Positions 16,436-19,346 of a stretch of DNA of 19,346 nt are shown here, in pieces. A model generated the notes under the pieces. It did not search any database. It saw only the letters and a list, made by a program, of their open reading frames with translations, and was not told where the DNA came from. Position 1 is the stretch's first letter; every line of letters starts with the position of its first letter. Made by a program: the position numbers and the translations under genes. Origin of the DNA: an uncultured bacterium. GTDB lineage: Bacteria; Bacillota; Clostridia; Oscillospirales; Ruminococcaceae. The stretch spans positions 1 to 19,346 of the forward strand of contig CAJMSD010000017.1 in the NCBI GenBank assembly GCA_905215965.1. The letters are read 5' to 3'.

Positions 16436-16525
16436 ATAGCCTGCTGTAAAGGAATTGAATATAGTAGTTTGGAAAACTTCTATATGAGCGCAATTCTTAT
16501 CAGACGATACGCTATGCAGAAAGAC

Positions 16526-16567
16526 AGGACTATGCCTTCTGTACACATTTACAGAGGACATAGTCCT
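16526..16567. terminator. Long hairpin near the right end of element 1
   Basis: The arms 16526-16543 and 16550-16567 are complementary at 16 of 18 positions, with the outer block AGGACTATG/CATAGTCCT, around a 6-base loop. TATCTTATG follows. It lies 46 bp inside the right terminal repeat. It may shield the element from outside transcription or be a DNA structure used in recombination. The rest of 16440-16612 shows nothing recognisable. Confidence 0.6.
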
Positions 16568-16612
16568 TATCTTATGTTACTATATATCGAAATATGACTG
16601 CTTGATCTCGCC

Positions 16613-16635
16613 TGTATCCATTAAATGCTGTTTCC
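16613..16635 (-). repeat. Right terminal inverted repeat of element 1
   Basis: The reverse complement shares AAACA and TAATGGATACA, at the same spacing, with the left end at 900-922, matching 19 of 23 positions. It ends exactly at the junction GA (16636-16637). Confidence 0.85.
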
Positions 16636-16758
16636 GACGATATTCGTGACAAGCTGATCGCAAGAGGTATCCCTGCGGAGGAGATTGCATATATCCACGA
16701 TGCTAAGACGGAACAGCAGAAAGCTGACCTCTTTGATAATATCAACAGCAATTATGGA
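16636..16758 (+). pseudogene. SNF2-type helicase, fragment 2
   Basis: This fragment continues the gene broken at 898-899. After the shared GA it reads DDIRDKLIARGIPAEEIAYI and then HDAKTEQQKADLFDNINS, the segment that in this family leads to motif V (KVRxLxGST). The frame matches fragment 1 exactly. It ends at NYG, where the sequence leaves the family pattern at the GA of 16757-16758 and element 2 begins. The rest of the gene should lie beyond the other end of element 2, outside the window. Confidence 0.85.
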
Positions 16759-16778
16759 AGGTTCAATAGTTGTTTTTT

Positions 16779-16809
16779 ATGCCCCCGATCATTCGAGGGC
16801 ATTTCTTTT
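16779..16809 (+). terminator. Hairpin with T-run at the left end of element 2
   Basis: ATGCCC (16779-16784) pairs with GGGCAT (16797-16802), and CGA with TCG inside, around TCAT. TTCTTTT follows on the plus strand. It overlaps the 3' end of the recombinase gene on the other strand and would stop transcription entering from the host gene. Confidence 0.6.
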
Positions 16810-18420
16810 GTTGGTCAGCGGCTTGTCGATCAGCTTATAAAAGACATGGATCGTTCTCGGAAGGTTGCGGTGACCTGGGTGAGCATCGACCTTGATGTAC
16901 TCGATAAGCTCCAGAGCCATTTCACGGGTGAGCTTCTTCGCTCCTGCGTAGGACTTCATACGGCGGATATACTCGTCCACATCACGCTCGTCCTGCCGTG
17001 TCGCTTCGGAACGCTTTCTCAGCTCGTCCTGTTCAGCGGTCAGCTTATCCTTCTCTGCCTGATACTTTTCAAGCAAGCCGATACACACCTTTTCGGGAAC
17101 TTTGCCTGCCACCTTATCCTCGTAGACGCTCTGGATAAGACCGTCAAGCTCGTCGATACGCTTCACAATATCGTGCTGCCGTTTCCTGTCTGAGCTGTCC
17201 TGCACAGCGTTCTCGCCCTGCTTGTAAGCGAGGAGCTTTGCTCTCACATCAGGCTCATTCATCACGAAGTCGATCTGGTGCTGAATGTCCTGCAACACAA
17301 GGCTCTCGATCAGCTCAAGCCTTATTGTGTGCGAGGAGCAATACTCTTTTCCGAAACGGCTATATCTGCCGCAGGTGTAGCAAGGCTTTGACTTACAGTG
17401 AATATTGCTGTTCTGCTTCATCTTGGAACCGCAGTCCGAGCAATAACACAAGCCCGAAAGCGGCATCGTGATACCGTTCTTGGAGGACTTGCCGTTGCTT
17501 ACCGAATCATCGACTTCACGCACCCTGTCCCACAGCTCCTGAGAGATGATCGCTTCATGATTATTCTCAGTGACCGCCCAATCATTTTCGTCACGGCGGA
17601 CGGTCTTGTGATTCTTATAGCTCACGGTTGTGGTGCGGAGCTGAATCAGGTGTCCGAGATAGATAGGATTGCGGAGAATACGCTTGACCGCAGATACGCC
17701 CCACAGGTGCGAGGTGCGGTAAGGATTCGGCTTTCTGATAGTGTGGTAATAGTAATCGGACGGTACAAGGATATGCTCTCTGTTGAGAACATCAACAATC
17801 CGTTTCACATTGTAGCCTGCCGCCCTCATTTCAAAGATACGGCGGACGATCTCCGAGGAATACGGATCAACGATAGGCGTACAATTCTTGTCTGTGCCTT
17901 TCATATATCCGTAAGGCGGATAGTTGGTCTTATACTTTCCCGACTTTGCGTTCGCTTCAAAAACAGCTCTCAGCTTCTTTGAAGTGTTGGCTGCGTGCCA
18001 TTCATTAAAAACATTCATGATCGGCATCATATCCATTGAAGCGCTGTCCGATTTCGCTGTGTCGATATTATCGTTCAGAGCTATGAAGCGGATATTGTAC
18101 ATGGGGAAAATATAATCTGTGTACTGACCGACCTGGATGTAGTTTCTTCCGAAACGAGAGAGGTCTTTACAGATGATAAGATTGATCTTGCCGTTTTTCG
18201 CATCGTCAAGCAATCTCTGTACGCCCGGACGTTCAAACGTAGTGCCTGAAATTCCGTCATCCACATACTCATCGTAAAGCGTCCAGCCGTGCTGTTCCTC
18301 AATATATTTCGTCAGAATGGTTCGCTGGTTTTCAATCGAAAGGGATTCTCCCACACGCTCATCATCACGGGACAAGCGGAGGTACATTCCCACTTTATAT
18401 TCAGTCTGCTTTGGTAACAT
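16789..18420 (-). CDS. Large serine recombinase (TnpX/TndX-like), element 2
   Basis: This 543-aa site-specific recombinase has the same layout as that of element 1. A resolvase domain carries Ser17 in YLRLSRDDE, and DLSRFGRNYIQVGQ and FNEWHAANTSKK follow. Next come the recombinase domain and a zinc ribbon with CSDC and CGRYSRFGKEYC. A charged coiled coil (about 400-490) precedes a C-terminal LIEYIKVDAHPG segment. AAAGGAG lies six bases before the ATG. The N-terminal domains of the two recombinases are very alike, whereas the C-terminal parts, which recognise the ends, differ more. This agrees with their unlike terminal sequences. Confidence 0.94.
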   Translation of the reverse strand: MLPKQTEYKVGMYLRLSRDDERVGESLSIENQRTILTKYIEEQHGWTLYDEYVDDGISGTTFERPGVQRLLDDAKNGKINLIICKDLSRFGRNYIQVGQYTDYIFPMYNIRFIALNDNIDTAKSDSASMDMMPIMNVFNEWHAANTSKKLRAVFEANAKSGKYKTNYPPYGYMKGTDKNCTPIVDPYSSEIVRRIFEMRAAGYNVKRIVDVLNREHILVPSDYYYHTIRKPNPYRTSHLWGVSAVKRILRNPIYLGHLIQLRTTTVSYKNHKTVRRDENDWAVTENNHEAIISQELWDRVREVDDSVSNGKSSKNGITMPLSGLCYCSDCGSKMKQNSNIHCKSKPCYTCGRYSRFGKEYCSSHTIRLELIESLVLQDIQHQIDFVMNEPDVRAKLLAYKQGENAVQDSSDRKRQHDIVKRIDELDGLIQSVYEDKVAGKVPEKVCIGLLEKYQAEKDKLTAEQDELRKRSEATRQDERDVDEYIRRMKSYAGAKKLTREMALELIEYIKVDAHPGHRNLPRTIHVFYKLIDKPLTNKRNALE

Positions 18421-18454
18421 CGTAAACTCCTTTCCTGCATTTCCAAAGCAGCTC

Positions 18455-18499
18455 TTTCCGATACGAGTCTATTATAGCGCGCCGTATCGGAAAAAGCAA
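18455..18499 (-). promoter_or_regulatory. Recombinase promoter of element 2 with inverted repeat
   Basis: On the minus strand the -35 TTGCTT (18494-18499) and -10 TATAAT (18471-18476) are 17 bp apart. A perfect 11-bp inverted repeat, TTTCCGATACG (18455-18465) and CGTATCGGAAA (18483-18493), is centred on the -10 box. GCGCGC stands directly before the -10. The arrangement copies that of element 1 with a different repeat sequence. Confidence 0.78.
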
Positions 18500-18518
18500 T
18501 AGCTTTTGAGAAAAAAGT

Positions 18519-18710
18519 TTACTCTGTATCTGAGCAAGGGACACGGTGCATCATTTCGTTGACTACCTTATTGAAAGCATAGCCAAGCATCACATCGTTA
18601 ATATCCCTGTCTCCGACAAAGTGACTTACAACTTTGTGCTTCACACCGTCCACCTCATAAGTGTTGGTGTGCATCGGACAATCTTTGTAAAGCTCGTCCA
18701 TCTCCTGCAT
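18519..18710 (-). CDS. TnpW-like transposon protein, element 2
   Basis: This 63-aa counterpart of the protein at 2673-2867 has the core YEVDGVKHKVVSHFVGDRD followed by a helix (MLGYAFNKVVNEMMHRV). The first ATG is at 18708-18710. The frame is open for about 14 codons further upstream without an ATG, GTG or TTG, so the start is fairly safe, although no clear ribosome site is seen. Function is unknown. It lies between the coiled-coil gene and the recombinase promoter. Confidence 0.65.
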   Translation of the reverse strand: MQEMDELYKDCPMHTNTYEVDGVKHKVVSHFVGDRDINDVMLGYAFNKVVNEMMHRVPCSDTE

Positions 18711-18820
18711 AGTTTTTACGCCTGCCTTTTCTCTCTCTACGGCATTTGTAGTATTATTCGTTCTACACTATCCTTTCCGACAGCTCGTTCCATTTTCACA
18801 CTTCCTGCTGTCATGATCCT

Positions 18821-18845
18821 AAAAAATCGTCCCGTCGGTTACGGG
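18821..18845 (-). terminator. Terminator downstream of the coiled-coil gene, element 2
   Basis: On the minus strand CCCGT and ACGGG pair around a 5-base loop (18831-18845), and a run of six T follows five bases later. It lies 27 bp after the stop of the coiled-coil gene. A partial stop here could lower TnpW expression. Confidence 0.5.
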
Positions 18846-18872
18846 GAAAACGCCTTGTGACCGTTCAGGCAT

Positions 18873-19202
18873 TTAGTCATCATCGCCGTCCTGCTTATCG
18901 TAGAACGCAATGTCATCGCTGTCCTCAGACGAGCGACCGCTGCCTGCAAGCTCTGCAATATCTGCATCGCTCAGACCGCTTGTCTGGAGCATCTCAGCCT
19001 GCTGATGTTCTCTGCTGAGAATATCGAGCAAGTCCTGCCCCGTGCAGTTGTACTGCTCGCAGATCGCCTGATAGCTCAGTCGGGCATTTTCCTCCATGAG
19101 CTTCTTACGCTTATCAGTGTCACGCTTGATGTTCTTGGAGAGCTGTTCGATCTTGCGATCATTCTCAGCGATCTTTTCAGAATAGAGTGCTATGGGAATC
19201 AC
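18873..19202 (-). CDS. Small coiled-coil protein of the recombination module, element 2
   Basis: This 109-aa protein is related to 3008-3325. A charged helix (SEKIAENDRKIEQLSKNIKR) is followed by YQAICEQYNCTGQDLLDILS, and the tail is acidic and ends in DGDDD. The only in-frame start is GTG at 19200-19202, with AAGG four bases upstream. A very short ATG frame ends at a TGA overlapping this GTG, which suggests translational coupling. Function is unknown; the repeated place beside TnpW and the recombinase suggests a role in controlling excision. Confidence 0.68.
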   Translation of the reverse strand: MIPIALYSEKIAENDRKIEQLSKNIKRDTDKRKKLMEENARLSYQAICEQYNCTGQDLLDILSREHQQAEMLQTSGLSDADIAELAGSGRSSEDSDDIAFYDKQDGDDD

Positions 19203-19271
19203 CTCACCTTCATTTTTGTCATTTCACATATTCCATGAGCCGAAGCTCTGATTTCTCCTTTTCATACTCCA

Positions 19272-19300
19272 ATTATAGCGCGCAATAATACAAAAAATCT
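19272..19300 (-). promoter_or_regulatory. Promoter of the small coiled-coil gene, element 2
   Basis: On the minus strand TTGCGCGCTATAAT holds the -10 at 19272-19277 with GCGCGC directly before it. The same 14 bases occur in the element 1 promoter at 3375. No good -35 is seen at the right distance (AGATTT). Confidence 0.55.
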
Positions 19301-19346
19301 ATTCGCATACCAGACAAACTTTTCTCAACACAGCCCGAAATCGGAG

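Larger units (their letters stand above)
898..16637. mobile_element. Element 1: TnpX/TndX-type transposon carrying a lactose/galactose operon
   Basis: The element spans 900-16637 counted with one GA (15,738 bp). Removing it joins TGC GTG TAT GA to C GAT ATT CGT and restores a continuous helicase frame reading CVYDDIRDKL. A GA dinucleotide lies at both junctions, as is known for insertion by large serine recombinases of the TnpX/TndX group. The ends carry imperfect 23-bp inverted repeats. Inside are, in order, a recombination module, mobilization remnants, the lac/gal operon, and a decayed tail with an IS. The recombinase gene ends 13 bp inside the left repeat. No relaxase is present, so transfer would need help in trans. 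The boundaries are seen in the sequence; mobility is inferred. Confidence 0.88.
16757..19346. mobile_element. Element 2: second TnpX/TndX-type element, left part
   Basis: The helicase frame ends at a GA (16757-16758). About 30 bp later the end of a serine recombinase gene appears, as in element 1. The same three genes follow in the same order and direction: recombinase, TnpW-like protein and coiled-coil protein. The left end sequence does not resemble the terminal repeat of element 1, so the two have different end specificities. The right end is outside the window, so the boundary here rests on loss of helicase sequence and on the GA only. Confidence 0.7.

Noticed and set aside
17398..17982. 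Plus-strand 194-aa open frame inside the element 2 recombinase
   Set aside because: It is a shadow frame; similar shadows occur at the matching place in element 1 because the recombinase genes are related.

Overview
The window looks like accessory DNA of a gut Clostridia species, most likely a Ruminococcus-like member of the Oscillospiraceae. This is an inference from the protein families present: a GPH-type sugar symporter without an EIIA tail, class II GalT, the clostridial form of GalK, TnpX/TndX-type large serine recombinases, TnpW, and a group II intron end. No rRNA, tRNA or CRISPR array was seen.

The main observation is a nested set of insertions in one host gene. That gene is the SNF2-type helicase found in Firmicutes conjugative elements, and it reads left to right. 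(1) Positions 1-75 are the 3' end (domains V and VI) of a group II intron. It ends where the DEAH box should lie, and the exon resumes at position 76. (2) The helicase reads to a GA at 898-899 and resumes in frame at the GA at 16636-16637. The 15,738 bp between them form a complete mobile element with imperfect 23-bp terminal inverted repeats. (3) After 121 more bases of helicase the frame stops again near the GA at 16757-16758. There a second, related element begins, which runs off the right edge.

Element 1, left to right. A recombination module lies on the minus strand: serine recombinase, TnpW-like protein and a small coiled-coil protein. Next comes a plus-strand mobilization remnant: a possible oriT (direct repeats and two hairpins), a MobC-like protein and a 69-aa protein, with no relaxase. 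The cargo follows: a divergent AraC-type regulator, then a five-gene operon of GPH galactoside symporter, LacZ, GalK, GalE and GalT. Together these give lactose uptake, hydrolysis and the Leloir pathway. The right part is decayed: a terminator, a minus-strand gene remnant, and a metallophosphoesterase pseudogene. The pseudogene is split by a 1,221-bp IS3-family element with AAT target duplications and also carries a frameshift. Two hairpins precede the right end.

Element 2 shows the same recombinase, TnpW and coiled-coil module in the same order and orientation. All four promoters of the two modules share the sequence GCGCTATAAT, which I did not find elsewhere in the window. Both recombinase promoters are also bracketed by inverted repeats centred near the -10 box. 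The simplest reading is that element 1 is a mobilizable transposon that spreads lactose/galactose use by hitchhiking in a larger conjugative element, whose helicase gene is a repeated landing site.
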